DNA of 64,000 bases from the NCBI RefSeq assembly GCF_900269665.1, contig NZ_LT985361.1, positions 2,344,319-2,408,318 on the forward strand, written 5' to 3'. Both the position numbers and the translations under genes were made by a program. The notes below the pieces were generated by a model. That model was not told the origin of the DNA. It saw only the letters and a list, made by a program, of their open reading frames with translations, and did not search any database. This stretch comes from Nocardia suismassiliense. GTDB taxonomy: Bacteria > Actinomycetota > Actinomycetes > Mycobacteriales > Mycobacteriaceae. Below are positions 54,333 to 63,922 of the stretch, piece by piece (position 1 is the stretch's first letter; each line of letters starts with the position of its first letter).

Positions 54333-56144
54333 TCATTTCAGATCCGCCTCGTCGGCACGAACGACCCACTGCGCGAATCGTTCGCCATCCTCGCGGTGCT
54401 TGATGAAGTTGCGCACCACCCGCTCGATGTAGTCACCGAGCTCGTCGCTGGTCACCTTGTGCTGACGCAGCTTGCGCCCGAAGGCGCTGTCGAAGCCGAG
54501 GCTGCCACCCAGGTGAACCTGGAAGCCCTCCACCTGATTCCCGGTGCCGTCGTCGACCAGCTGACCCTTGAACCCGATGTCGGCGATCTGCGACCGCGCG
54601 CACGAGTTCGGGCAGCCGTTGATGTTGATGGTGACCGGAACGTCCAGCTGCGCATTGAGATCCGCGAGCCGCTCCTCGAGTTCGGGCACCAGCGCCTGGG
54701 ACCGCTTGCGGGTCTCGGCGAACGACAGCTTGCAGAACTCGATTCCCGAGCAGGCCATCAGGTTTCGCCGCCACAACGACGGACGCGCCTGCAGCCCAAG
54801 GGGTGCCAGCTCGTCGATCAGCGCGTCGACCTTGTCGTCGGCGACGTCGAGCACGATCAGCTTCTGGTACGGGGTGAACCGGATCCGGTCCGAGCCGATC
54901 CGCTCGACCGCGTCGGCGACCTTGGTCAGGATGGTGCCCGAGACGCGGCCCGCGATGGGGGAGAACCCGACCGCGTTGAGCCCGTTCTTCAACTTCTGCA
55001 CGCCGACGTGGTCGATCGGCTTGGTCGGCTGCTCCGGCGCCGGGCCGTCGATCAGCTTGCGCTTCAGGTACTTCTCCTCGAGCACCTCGCGGAACTTCTC
55101 GATGCCCCAGTCCTTGACCAGGAACTTCAGCCGCGCCTTGGTGCGCAGGCGGCGGTAGCCGTAGTCGCGGTAGAGCGAGACCACGGCCTCCCACACATCG
55201 GGCACCTCGTCGAGCGGCACCCACGCGCCGACCCGTTGCGCGAGCATCGGATTCGTGGACAGGCCGCCGCCGACCCACAGGTCCAGACCGGGCCCGTGTT
55301 CGGGATGATTCACCCCGACGAACGCGACGTCGTTGATCTCGTGCACCACGTCCTGCTGGCCCGAGATCGCGGTCTTGAACTTGCGCGGCAGGTTGGAGTA
55401 CTCCTTCTTGCCGATGTAGCGGCGCACGATCTCGTCGATGGCCGGAGTCGGGTCGATGATCTCGGTGAGCGACTCGCCGGCCAGCGGCGAGCCGAGCACC
55501 ACGCGCGGGCAGTCGCCGCACGCCTCGGTGGTCTTGAGCCCGACCGCCTCGATCCGCTGCCAGATCTCGGGGACGTTCTCCACCTCGATCCAGTGGTACT
55601 GCACGTTCTCGCGGTCGGACAGGTCGGCGGTGTCGCGGCCGAACTCGGTGGAGATCTGGCCGAGCGTGCGCAGCTGCTCGACGTTCAACGCGCCCGCGTC
55701 GCAGCGGATGCGCATCATGAAGTACTTGGCCTCGAGCAGGTCGATGTTCTCGTCGCCGGTCCAGCTGCCGTCGTAGCCCTGCTCGCGCTGGGTGTAGAGA
55801 CCCCACCCGCGGAAGCGGCCGCGCAGGTCGCCCTTGTCGATGCTGTCGAAGCCCTGCTTCGAGTAGATGTTCTCGATCCGGGCGCGGACGTTGAGCGGGT
55901 TGTCGTCCTTCTTGGACTGCTCGTTCGGGTTCAGCGGTTCGCGGTAGCCGAGCGCCCACTGGCCCTCCGCCTTGCGGCGCACCGGCTTACCCGTGCGGGC
56001 GCGCGGGCCTGCCGAAGCCTCCGGACGCGGGCGGTCGGGGCGGACGCGGCGCTCAGTGGCGGGGCGTTCGGGGCGTGGGTGGTGACCTGGCCGGGATTCA
56101 GGGCCGGACTGATCGATCGGACCGGCGTCGGTGCTCGACGTCAT
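54333..56144 (-). CDS. nirA: Ferredoxin-dependent sulfite reductase NirA/SirA
   Basis: Reduces sulfite to sulfide using siroheme and a [4Fe-4S] cluster. The 603-aa protein has cluster ligands ACSGIEFC and NGCPNSC, and earlier TEACGDCPRVVLGSP. Residues 1-60 are an Arg/Pro-rich extension not seen in the core enzyme. ATG 56144 follows AGGAG at a good distance. First structural gene of the operon nirA-cysH-cysD-cysN-chelatase; a Cys leader peptide lies upstream. Confidence 0.93.
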   Translation of the reverse strand: MTSSTDAGPIDQSGPESRPGHHPRPERPATERRVRPDRPRPEASAGPRARTGKPVRRKAEGQWALGYREPLNPNEQSKKDDNPLNVRARIENIYSKQGFDSIDKGDLRGRFRGWGLYTQREQGYDGSWTGDENIDLLEAKYFMMRIRCDAGALNVEQLRTLGQISTEFGRDTADLSDRENVQYHWIEVENVPEIWQRIEAVGLKTTEACGDCPRVVLGSPLAGESLTEIIDPTPAIDEIVRRYIGKKEYSNLPRKFKTAISGQQDVVHEINDVAFVGVNHPEHGPGLDLWVGGGLSTNPMLAQRVGAWVPLDEVPDVWEAVVSLYRDYGYRRLRTKARLKFLVKDWGIEKFREVLEEKYLKRKLIDGPAPEQPTKPIDHVGVQKLKNGLNAVGFSPIAGRVSGTILTKVADAVERIGSDRIRFTPYQKLIVLDVADDKVDALIDELAPLGLQARPSLWRRNLMACSGIEFCKLSFAETRKRSQALVPELEERLADLNAQLDVPVTININGCPNSCARSQIADIGFKGQLVDDGTGNQVEGFQVHLGGSLGFDSAFGRKLRQHKVTSDELGDYIERVVRNFIKHREDGERFAQWVVRADEADLK

Positions 56145-56279
56145 GAGGGTCGCTCCTGCGGGGTGGGTGATACATCCGTGCTGGAGGCGCGAGGGGCTGA
56201 CTCGCACCTGCGGTGTCAGCGGACCGATGAAGTCGAAGATCGGGATCGCCGGGAGGACCCGGGGATGGGCGTCGCTGAG

Positions 56280-56372
56280 CTACCGAGGGGAATCGGGCAG
56301 ACAGCTGGCGCTACAAACGCGCTTGTAGTCGACGTGGCGACGTGCCACAAGTCGTACTCCCGATGCGCGCAT
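56280..56372 (-). CDS. Cysteine-responsive leader peptide upstream of nirA
   Basis: A 30-codon frame MRASGVRLVARRHVDYKRVC then SASCLPDSPR. The LVxRRHVDxxRVxSAxC pattern is the hallmark of actinobacterial putative leader peptides found before sulfur-assimilation operons, where ribosome progress at Cys codons controls the genes downstream. CACAAT, a -10-like hexamer, ends 7 nt before the ATG, giving a leaderless start. It lies 135 nt before nirA. Confidence 0.85.
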   Translation of the reverse strand: MRASGVRLVARRHVDYKRVCSASCLPDSPR

Positions 56373-56591
56373 GCAGCCTATTGTGCCACCTCAACGGGCG
56401 ACTTCCGACCGTAGATCCCTATTTTCCGCAAAACTCCGGGAAATCCCCTGCACGGTTCGGGCGATATGTGACGGCGGTCATAGATCATCCGGCGATGGCG
56501 GCCGGTGATGCGTCGGGCTCACCAAAAGTGAACTACGCCACTCGTACTGAATTTTGACCTGAAGCGCACTTCAGGGATCAGACTCTGCGGC

Positions 56592-56993
56592 ATGAGTACC
56601 GCACCTGTCGACACCGAGCTCGACGCGATTCGCACGGTTGTCGAGACCATCCAGCACTCCCAGCAGAACGAACTGGTCGACGAGTTCGTCGCACTGTTCC
56701 GCGAAGACGCCATCTGGACCACCGGCGGCGGCAAGCGACTGTTCGGCCGCGCCGCGATCGCCGAGTTCACCGCCAAGGTCCTGCCCGGCGCCATGCGCGA
56801 CGGCACCGCCACCTACGAGATCGAACACGTCCTGTTCATCCGGCCCGACGTCGCCGCCGTCAAGGTCCGCCAGCGCTACCTGACCAACGACGGCCAGGTC
56901 ACCGGCGAAGGTTCCCCGATGTACGTCATGTCCAAAGAGAACGGCCACTGGCTGCTCACCGCCAACCAGAACACCGTCATCGCCGAATCCTGA
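56592..56993 (+). CDS. SnoaL-like (SgcJ/EcaC type) small protein
   Basis: The 133-aa protein has the NTF2-like cone fold signature: AIRTVVETIQHSQQNELVDE, then FREDAIWTTGGGKRLFGRAA, then YVMSKENGHWLLTANQNTV. Members bind small molecules or act as isomerases or hydrolases; this one has no assigned activity. It lies divergently from the nirA leader. Confidence 0.8.
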   Translation: MSTAPVDTELDAIRTVVETIQHSQQNELVDEFVALFREDAIWTTGGGKRLFGRAAIAEFTAKVLPGAMRDGTATYEIEHVLFIRPDVAAVKVRQRYLTNDGQVTGEGSPMYVMSKENGHWLLTANQNTVIAES

Positions 56994-57126
56994 GGTGCGG
57001 GGAACTGATGCCGGCATCGCCCGAGTAGCGAACGGCATCAGTTCCCCACGATCACTCGTCCAGGTCCCCTCGGGTAGCGGGGGAGGCGTCGAGTGTCGGT
57101 TGCGAGGCGACCTGCACACTGGAGGG

Positions 57127-58338
57127 GTGAGTTCACCTGCGGCTATCCCTGTCGGCACCGAGACGTCCGGACCGGTGCTCAGCGACTTCGGGGGCGGTCC
57201 GTTCGGGATATACGTGCATGTGCCGTTCTGTGCCACACGCTGCGGATACTGCGATTTCAACACGTACACCGCGGGCGAACTCGGGACCTCAGCATCGCCG
57301 CAGTCCTGGCTGGCAGCGCTGCGCGGTGAGTTGGCCACGGCGGCAGCGCAGTTCGCGGCACTGCCGACGGCGACGCCCGAGGTGGCGACGATCTTCGTCG
57401 GCGGTGGCACCCCGTCCCTGCTCGGCGGCGACGGACTGGCGGCGGTCCTCGATGCCGTGCGCGACAATTTCACCCTCGCCGCGTCCGCCGAGGTGACCAC
57501 CGAGTCCAACCCCGAGTCCACCTCGCCGGAGTTCTTCGACAGGATCCGCGCCGCAGGCTTCACCCGGATCTCGCTCGGCATGCAGTCCGCCGCCGCGCAC
57601 GTGCTGAAAGTCCTGGATCGCACCCACACGCCGGGCCGGGCCGTCGCCGCCGCGCGAGAGGCCCGCGCCGCCGGTTTCGACCACGTCAACCTCGACCTGA
57701 TCTACGGCACCCCCGGCGAACGCGACAGCGACCTCGACGAAAGCCTCGACGCGGTTCTCGACGCGGGCGTCGACCACGTCTCCGCCTACTCGCTGATCGT
57801 CGAAGACGGCACCGCGCTGGCCCGCCGCGTGCGCCGCGGCGAACTGCCCGCGCCCGACGACGACGTACTCGCCGCCCGCTACGAACGCATCGACGCTCGC
57901 CTCACCGCCGCGGGATTGAGCTGGTACGAGGTGTCGAATTGGGCCGCCAGCGAAGCGGCGGCCTGTCGGCACAATCTCGGCTACTGGGACGGCGGCGACT
58001 GGCTCGGTGCGGGTCCCGGCGCGCACAGTCATGTCGGCGGCGTGCGCTGGTGGAACATCAAACACCCCGCCCGATACGCCGACCGCGTCGCCGACGGCGG
58101 CCTGCCCGCTGCGGGGTGGGAAACCCTCACTCCCGACGAGCGCTACACCGAACGCGTCATGCTCGCCGTTCGTCTCCGCACCGGGTTACCCCTCGCCGAA
58201 CTGGACCCGGCCGGTACCGCGGCCGCCGACCGCGTCATCGCGGACGGTCTCGCCACGCGCGCGGGAGACCATCTCGTCCTCACCGATCGAGGCAGGTTGC
58301 TGGCCGACGGAGTGGTCCGTCAGCTACTCGTCCCGTAA
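57127..58338 (+). CDS. hemW: Radical SAM heme chaperone HemW
   Basis: HemW carries heme to target proteins, with a radical-SAM [4Fe-4S] cluster. The 403-aa product has HVPFCATRCGYCDFN (Cys35, Cys39, Cys42), GGGTPSLL, NPESTSPEFF and LGMQSAAAHVLKVLDR. It lacks the extra domain of true HemN and so should not be called coproporphyrinogen oxidase. Equivalent to Rv2388c. GTG 57127 is the chosen start. Confidence 0.92.
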   Translation: MSSPAAIPVGTETSGPVLSDFGGGPFGIYVHVPFCATRCGYCDFNTYTAGELGTSASPQSWLAALRGELATAAAQFAALPTATPEVATIFVGGGTPSLLGGDGLAAVLDAVRDNFTLAASAEVTTESNPESTSPEFFDRIRAAGFTRISLGMQSAAAHVLKVLDRTHTPGRAVAAAREARAAGFDHVNLDLIYGTPGERDSDLDESLDAVLDAGVDHVSAYSLIVEDGTALARRVRRGELPAPDDDVLAARYERIDARLTAAGLSWYEVSNWAASEAAACRHNLGYWDGGDWLGAGPGAHSHVGGVRWWNIKHPARYADRVADGGLPAAGWETLTPDERYTERVMLAVRLRTGLPLAELDPAGTAAADRVIADGLATRAGDHLVLTDRGRLLADGVVRQLLVP

Positions 58339-58746
58339 TCACGGTCCAGCGGTGTCGAGAGGGGTCGACAGCAAGATTTCGTACCTCGGCCAGCTGGTTC
58401 GGTGCGGCCGGCTGGAAGTGCCAGGGGCGCGCGCTAGCCATTATGTGACGTAACACTCACCATGCTTCGATCTCGATCGGCTGTGCGGCCGCGGGCCCAT
58501 CCGCGCCGACAAAACCACCTTCGGCGGCGTTCAGTAGCGGCGGCGGCCCTTCCCGCTCCGGGGCGTTCGCAAGCGTCCGACCACCCCGGAAGGCGGCAGA
58601 AGTTGTTCCCCTTCGGCGCGCCCCGCTACCTGTCGAATTGTCCGGATAGCGCCGCCCGACAGACCCCGGTCAGCGAACTGCCGGGTCGGTTCGGCTGTCG
58701 CGGAGCGAGCGCGCCTTGTAGGCTTCGATCAACCCCAAGGAGATTC
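58339..58746. other. Intergenic region after hemW
   Basis: No gene supported. AAGGAG just before 58747 is the ribosome-binding site of the next small gene. Confidence 0.45.
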
Positions 58747-58956
58747 ATGTCCCCGGCACGACACATCACTCTCATCCACGAACCGGGCGAATTCGCCGAG
58801 GCGCGGGCAAATGAAAAGGCCGAAACTGCGCGACAGAGCGCGGTGGCCGCACGCACCGTTGCCAGCTATTCACAGAACGCCGACGATTGCCAATCCCTAT
58901 TGGCGATGCTCGGCCTGGACGCACTCGCCGGCAAACAAGCCAGGGTCTGCGACTAA
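58747..58956 (+). CDS. 69-aa conserved-looking hypothetical protein
   Basis: AAGGAG precedes the ATG at a good distance. The product reads SPARHITLIHEPGEFAEARA, then ARTVASYSQNADDCQSLLAM, then LGLDALAGK: a helical protein with a DADDC-like acidic turn and a leucine-rich C-terminal helix. Natural composition argues for a real gene. I do not recognise a family with certainty. Nothing nearby suggests a role. Confidence 0.65.
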   Translation: MSPARHITLIHEPGEFAEARANEKAETARQSAVAARTVASYSQNADDCQSLLAMLGLDALAGKQARVCD

Positions 58957-59498
58957 CCAAACCTCTCCGCAGGCGAAAGCCATTCGCGGGGTGTCACCCG
59001 TACGCGGCGCGGAAGCGCTGGACGACACGTAACGGGTCATGAAAACCACAGCGCCGCGCGATCATTGCGATCGTGCGGTGTCTGGCGTCTGTGTGCGCGG
59101 TAGGTAGGCTCCGCCTGGTTTGCGGCGGGCCTGATACGCCATGCCGCCCTGAAGGCGGAGTTGGATGCTCAGACGGCTCAGACCGGCCCACTACGTCGGC
59201 CGGCGGTTCTGGCCACCCCGCTCCGGACCGGTCCTGGGCTCAGGTCGGCTGTGGACCGGCGGCTCGGCGCGGGCTTCTCTCCTGCCTCCTGCTCTGGCCT
59301 CAGGCCCGGCTTCGGCCTCTCGGCCCCGACACTCGGGGGCAAGTCTCCCGTCGCCCTCGCAGTGCGAAACCCCGACTCAGCGGGCGTGCGGAGCGGCACC
59401 GCCGAGTAGGCGGCGGAAGGGGCGCATAATTGGGTGATCACGAAGGGGATGGCGTGGGAACTGAGGATGTAAGTGGTTGGGGGCGGCGTCAATTCGAG
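58957..59498. other. Region without a supported gene
   Basis: A plus-strand frame at 59161-59409 is open but Gly/Pro/Ser-rich, lacks a ribosome-binding site and has companion frames open as well. It may belong to a dispersed actinobacterial repeat. CCGCGCGATC and GATCGTGCGG around 59053-59075 form a stem with one mismatch. Confidence 0.35.
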
Positions 59499-60200
59499 AT
59501 GACCTGCTCGCATATGGACAATTCGGGCTCTGTCGACCTGCTGTACGCGGTCCGGCACGGGCAGAGCACTGCGAATGTCGCTTTTGCCGCCGACGAACTC
59601 ATCGAATCCGACGATATGACTATCGAACTGACCGAGTTGGGGGAGCGGCAAGCCGTGGCGGTCGGCCAATGGTTGGTTTCCCTGGAGCCTGATCAGCTGC
59701 CTGACCTGGTGCTTTGCTCACCGTACCTGCGGGCCGTGCAAACCTGGCAACTCGCCGAACAGGAATTGCGCGCGGCGAACCGCACACTCCCGTGCTATCG
59801 CATCGATCAGCGGTTATACGACCGATCCCGCGGCCAGTTGAAACACCTACCGCCGGCCGCAGTGCGCGACCGCTTCCCCGACGAACCCGCGAGAGAAGCT
59901 CGCGACCCACTCGGCTACCGCCCACCCGGTGGCGAGTCGTTCAAGGATGTCGCCGAGCGCCTCCGCGGGGTCGTGTCCGATCTCCGAGCCGAGCATCGAC
60001 ACCGCCGCGTGCTGATCGTGGCGCACGACGCCATCGTGCTGTTCCTCCGTCAAATCCTGGAGAACCTCACCGACACAGCAGTTTTGGCGCTCGCCGAAGA
60101 AGGTCTCGCGGGCAACGGCTCGATCACCAGCTGGCAGCGCACCATCGAGGGCTATCGACTCCTGACCTACGACCAGCGCACTCATCTACCGAAAACCTGA
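59499..60200 (+). CDS. Histidine phosphatase superfamily protein
   Basis: From ATG 59499 the product is 233 aa. LLYAVRHGQSTAN holds the phospho-His, LCSPYLRAVQTW and LIVAHDAIVLFLR hold the second Arg and His. Substrate is unknown; GpgP-like, phosphoglycerate mutase-like and broad phosphatases share this fold. The start could also be ATG 59514 or an upstream TTG 59430; no clear ribosome-binding site decides. Confidence 0.82.
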   Translation: MTCSHMDNSGSVDLLYAVRHGQSTANVAFAADELIESDDMTIELTELGERQAVAVGQWLVSLEPDQLPDLVLCSPYLRAVQTWQLAEQELRAANRTLPCYRIDQRLYDRSRGQLKHLPPAAVRDRFPDEPAREARDPLGYRPPGGESFKDVAERLRGVVSDLRAEHRHRRVLIVAHDAIVLFLRQILENLTDTAVLALAEEGLAGNGSITSWQRTIEGYRLLTYDQRTHLPKT

Positions 60201-60237
60201 CCCCACCAATTGCCTACGCGCACAACAGAACCCACCA

Positions 60238-61515
60238 TCACCGCTCGATGATGTTGTCCCGCAACGCCGGTGGCAGCCCGACCACGAGCTGCGAGACATT
60301 CCTGCGCACCTGCCCCACCCGCAGTTCCGGCGGCAACGACTGCCACACCTGACGGATCTGCTCGCGCGCATGGTCCAGTTCTCCTTGGCGAGTCCATAAA
60401 GCGGCCATGTCGAGGTCGAGCAACGCGCGACCGACCTGGTCCTTCTCCGCCATCGGTAACTGGAGCATGCGGTCGCGGATCGCCTCGGCCGCCCGCCAAT
60501 CGCCGATCGAACTCAGCGCGTGCGATTGATGCCACCGCAGAATGTATTCGGAGGTGCCGAGGTTGTCGTCGGTCGTCGCGGTCTCGGGCAGCGCGTCGAA
60601 CATGCGCTCCGCCGCGTTCACCGCCTCCAGCGCGTCCCGGCGCCGCCCGATTCTGGCCTGAATCCCCGCCTCCGCCAGCAACCCGAACACACCCGCCGCC
60701 GTCGGTGTCCGCCCGCTGGCCGCCTGCGCCGAACGCGCTGCAGCCAATCCTTGATCGAGGGCGTGCCGATAACACTCGTGGGTGTGCGCCATGTGCCCGG
60801 CCAGCCAGGCCTCGAGCGCGGGATCGCCGGCATGCCGGGCGGCCCGGCGCGCTTTGGCGAACCACATGAACGTGTCGTGCAGATCGGCGACGTCGTTCAG
60901 TCGAAAAGCGATGAGGCCCGCCAGAATTGCCTCGATGCGGTGCAGCCGCCGGTGCAGATCGGCGGAGTGATCGGTCAGCTTCACCTGCTGGACCTGAGCC
61001 AGGTCACGCATCCGCGCGGGAATGTATTCCGAAGGGGGAAGGACATATACGAGATAGCCGCTGAGTTCGAGGCTTTCCTCCAGTGCACGAACGGTATCCC
61101 GCGCGGTGGAGCCGACCTGTGAAGCCGGAGCGACGACCAAGCGGCCGGGTAAAGCGGGAGAAGGGTTTTCGTCGTCGGTGTAGTCGTGTCCGAACCCGAG
61201 CCGGTCCGGTCGCGTGCGATACAACCGGCACAGGGCATCGAGGAATTGATAGGTCGGCATGTCCAGGCCGGTCTCCCAGCGGGACACGCTCTGATGGGAC
61301 AGCCCCCTGCACGACGACCCATCGGCGCTGACAATCCGCTGTAGTCGCTGCGCGACATCGACGAGTGTGAACCCATGCGCGATGCGATGAGCGCGCAACA
61401 AGGAAACCCCGCAATGCGATCGCACGGCGTGTACCTGTTCCCACGTCGACCCACCCGCGGCCTCGTATTCGCGTACGACTCGTCTTCCGCACGCAATGCT
61501 GTGCTGCCCACCCAC
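60238..61515 (-). CDS. XRE-family regulator with TPR-like domain
   Basis: The 425-aa protein has an N-terminal HTH: LLRAHRIAHGFTLVDVAQRL, then GLSHQSVSRWETGLDMPTYQ, then FLDALCRLY. A long helical region with repeats (HALDQGLAAARSAQAASGRT, QARIGRRRDALEAVNAAERM) follows, like the TPR-type sensor domain of actinobacterial XRE regulators. GTG start at 61515 is provisional. Convergent with the phosphatase gene. Target unknown. Confidence 0.82.
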   Translation of the reverse strand: MGGQHSIACGRRVVREYEAAGGSTWEQVHAVRSHCGVSLLRAHRIAHGFTLVDVAQRLQRIVSADGSSCRGLSHQSVSRWETGLDMPTYQFLDALCRLYRTRPDRLGFGHDYTDDENPSPALPGRLVVAPASQVGSTARDTVRALEESLELSGYLVYVLPPSEYIPARMRDLAQVQQVKLTDHSADLHRRLHRIEAILAGLIAFRLNDVADLHDTFMWFAKARRAARHAGDPALEAWLAGHMAHTHECYRHALDQGLAAARSAQAASGRTPTAAGVFGLLAEAGIQARIGRRRDALEAVNAAERMFDALPETATTDDNLGTSEYILRWHQSHALSSIGDWRAAEAIRDRMLQLPMAEKDQVGRALLDLDMAALWTRQGELDHAREQIRQVWQSLPPELRVGQVRRNVSQLVVGLPPALRDNIIER

Positions 61516-61697
61516 AACATCTCCAGATCATTGGTGTTTCTGATAGTCGGGACACGCGTAGGTATCTGCGACGTCCGCGCTTTCGACGGTATCCCTGCCC
61601 TACGACTTCGTCCATAAAAGTCGTGGTTCTGCGCGTAAGGCGTGCAAGAGCGGGGCAATCCCTGGCCGCAGGCCCCGGTCAGCGGCACGCTGGGGGT

Positions 61698-61991
61698 ATG
61701 AAAAAAATCGTCATCGTCGGCAGGGTCCTGGCAAACCCGGAGTGTGCCGCCGACGAGGATGACCACGTGTCATTCGCCCACAAAATGGTGCACGTAATGA
61801 CGCCTATCGCGACTGTGGTGACCGCTCTGGCCACCTTCGTGACCGCGGCCTCGGAAATGAACACCCTGGCCGTGACGGCCCTGGCGGGAGCCTGGGTGGT
61901 GGCGGGCTGGCTGGCTCGCGGCCGCCGCTGTCACTGTCGTGAAGATCGAAAGCACGCCCGGCTGCATAGTGCGGCAGGGGGTACCGCCTAG
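61698..61991 (+). CDS. Small membrane protein of unknown function
   Basis: The 97-aa frame reads MKKIVIVGRVLANPECAADE, then VHVMTPIATVVTALATFVTA, then EMNTLAVTALAGAWVVAGWL. Two hydrophobic segments are predicted at about 34-52 and 55-72, followed by a basic Cys/His-rich tail (RGRRCHCREDRKH). The ribosome-binding site is weak. No family recognised. Confidence 0.5.
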   Translation: MKKIVIVGRVLANPECAADEDDHVSFAHKMVHVMTPIATVVTALATFVTAASEMNTLAVTALAGAWVVAGWLARGRRCHCREDRKHARLHSAAGGTA

Positions 61992-62131
61992 TCGAATGTC
62001 GCCCTGACCGAGGCACACACCGGATACGTGACGCCGTAGCGGGAGTCGTTCAGCCCGTACCGTTGTAGCTGCGGCAAGTCGCGAAAAAATACCCGGGAGT
62101 ACGGAACCTGGGTGTCGCTCAAATCGGTAAT

Positions 62132-63283
62132 GTGAGCGATATCAACGGGTCCGAGATCGTACAAAGCAGACATTTCACTGACCTGCGCGGTATCGGAGCG
62201 CTGGTTCTGCTAACCGCGTCATTTGCCATGCTCACCGTGGTGTCGCGCTATCTCGGTGGCGGCTTCACCGCGCCCCAACAGGTCTATCTGCGTACGGGTC
62301 TGGCGTTCTTCATCGCGATAATCGCATTCAGCCGATGTATCCGCTGGCGCACCGTGCTGCGGATCAGCGGGCGGGAATGGTGCGTGGTGATCGGACGCAC
62401 CGTGCTGCTGTACGTAGTAGGCACCACGCTGTTCGCGAAGGCCGCCGGGATGACGGCGGTGAGCGACATTTCGTTCATCGCCGCCTTGCCGCTGGTCGCG
62501 GCCCTCGGGATGCTGCTGCGCAGCGTGCGCGTGTCCGCCGTGCGGATCGTATTCGTCGGCGGGTCCGCCGTGGGTGTCGCGATCCTGTCGGGATTCGGCG
62601 GCAACGCGTCGAGCTCGCTGAACTATGGCAACCTGCTCGCGCTGGTCGCCATGGTGGCGATTTCGCTGAGTTACCTCGGCCGCGATCTGCACGACGGCAC
62701 GCTGAACAATCATGAACTCACCGCGCTGACCCTCGGTGTCGGCGCGGTGGGGGTCGCGCTGACCTCGGTGCTGCAAAGAGATGGGCTGCCGCATGTCCAG
62801 TCGGACGCGTCAGCGGTAATGCTCTGGGCCGCAATCGGTATCGGCGGATTGCTGAGCGTGCTGAACGTCTTTCTCATCAACTATTCGTTCGAACGAGTGG
62901 ACCCCGTGCTCAGTGGCAACATGCTGACCGTCGAGTGCGTGTGGGGGCTGCTGTTCGGGCTGATCTTCTTCGGCCAGGTGCCCACGTGGAGTGGGATCAT
63001 CGGCGGGGCGCTCATCGTATTGTGTGCGCTGGCGTTGAACATGCTCGATGGGCGCGCCACCGAGACCGTCACCGAACCCGACGGCGACGATCCGGTGACC
63101 GCGCAGCAACCGGAGCTTGCGCTGGCCGCGGCCGAGCAGTCGCCGCCGGTGCTTCGCATGTACCTGCCCGACGGCCGCGATGAGCCGCGCACGCAGCGTG
63201 CGGAAGAACTGGCGGCGAGCCACTCGTGGATCGGGGCGTGGGACCCGGCGAGCGGTCAAGGGCAGCGGTCTGCGGCCAGTTGA
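62132..63283 (+). CDS. EamA/DMT-type transporter
   Basis: The 383-aa protein has about ten membrane helices arranged as two EamA repeats: GIGALVLLTASFAMLTVVSR, then VYLRTGLAFFIAIIAFSRCI, then ISFIAALPLVAALGMLL, then VLSGNMLTVECVWGLLFGLIFFG. A polar C-terminal tail of about 70 residues follows (TEPDGDDPVTAQQPELALAA). Such proteins export metabolites. GTG 62132 is the start used. Substrate unknown. Confidence 0.85.
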   Translation: MSDINGSEIVQSRHFTDLRGIGALVLLTASFAMLTVVSRYLGGGFTAPQQVYLRTGLAFFIAIIAFSRCIRWRTVLRISGREWCVVIGRTVLLYVVGTTLFAKAAGMTAVSDISFIAALPLVAALGMLLRSVRVSAVRIVFVGGSAVGVAILSGFGGNASSSLNYGNLLALVAMVAISLSYLGRDLHDGTLNNHELTALTLGVGAVGVALTSVLQRDGLPHVQSDASAVMLWAAIGIGGLLSVLNVFLINYSFERVDPVLSGNMLTVECVWGLLFGLIFFGQVPTWSGIIGGALIVLCALALNMLDGRATETVTEPDGDDPVTAQQPELALAAAEQSPPVLRMYLPDGRDEPRTQRAEELAASHSWIGAWDPASGQGQRSAAS

Positions 63284-63574
63284 GGAGGATCTGTGCACGG
63301 GGTCGCCCTGGGACTGCCGCGGCACGGTTATGGGGGGTGTGGCACCGCAGGTCGCGGGCTTTGTCGAGGGCATTAACCAAAATCTGCTTTCATCGGCGAC
63401 GGAGTTATTTAGCGTCAGCAATATTTCTCTGCAGAAATAGGTTAATGCTCGACTGTTAATTGTGCGCCCACCATTTGCGGCGACTGGGAACGCAATATTC
63501 CGAACGCTTCAATGCGATTTGAAGCATCAGGCATCAATGTGCAGGCGCTTGCAATTGTTACGTCAAGTGGCTGG
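63284..63574. other. Intergenic region after the EamA gene
   Basis: No gene supported; AT-richer than neighbours, with TTAACC-rich and ATTTCTC-type stretches. It may carry promoter signals but none was clear. Confidence 0.4.
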
Positions 63575-63922
63575 TTACCAGTTGGTTTCTTCGAGGCGAT
63601 TCACAGCCTGAGTTATCCAGGTGGTGAAGTGACTGGTCAGGTCGGTGGGGGTGGTGGGGCGGATGGTGATGTGCGGGCCGCGGATCTCGGTGTAGCGGCC
63701 GTCGTCGGTGATGTCGTGCCACTGCAGCACGTTCCAGGGTTGCGCGAGGGTGTGCAGCGGGGCGGCGATGAGGACGGCGGTGCCGCCACCGTCGGCGGGG
63801 CGGCCGACGAGGCGCTGGTATTGCTCTCGAGGGGTTTGGCGGGCGACGTCTTCGAAGTAGCCGTCGCGGCGCGGTGCGATGTCGTCGGGGTGGAAGGTGG
63901 CGGGGGCGGCGGGTGGTCCTTT
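63575..63922 (-). pseudogene. C-terminal fragment of an ESX-associated-like protein
   Basis: The minus-strand frame ends at TAA (63575-63577) and reads upstream through VNRLEETNW, HITIRPTTPTDLTSHFTTW, VLQWHDITDDGRYTEIRG, VGRPADGGGTAVLIAAPLHT and FHPDDIAPRRDGYFEDVA. It then meets an in-frame TAA at 63923-63925 before any start codon. The visible part resembles the C-terminal half of an EspG-like protein of type VII secretion, a weak guess. It looks like a truncated gene. Confidence 0.4.

Noticed and set aside
59161..59409. 82-codon plus-strand frame before the histidine phosphatase
   Set aside because: Companion frames in the same stretch are open as well, no ribosome-binding site, low-complexity Gly/Ser/Pro composition. 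Could be part of a dispersed repeat.
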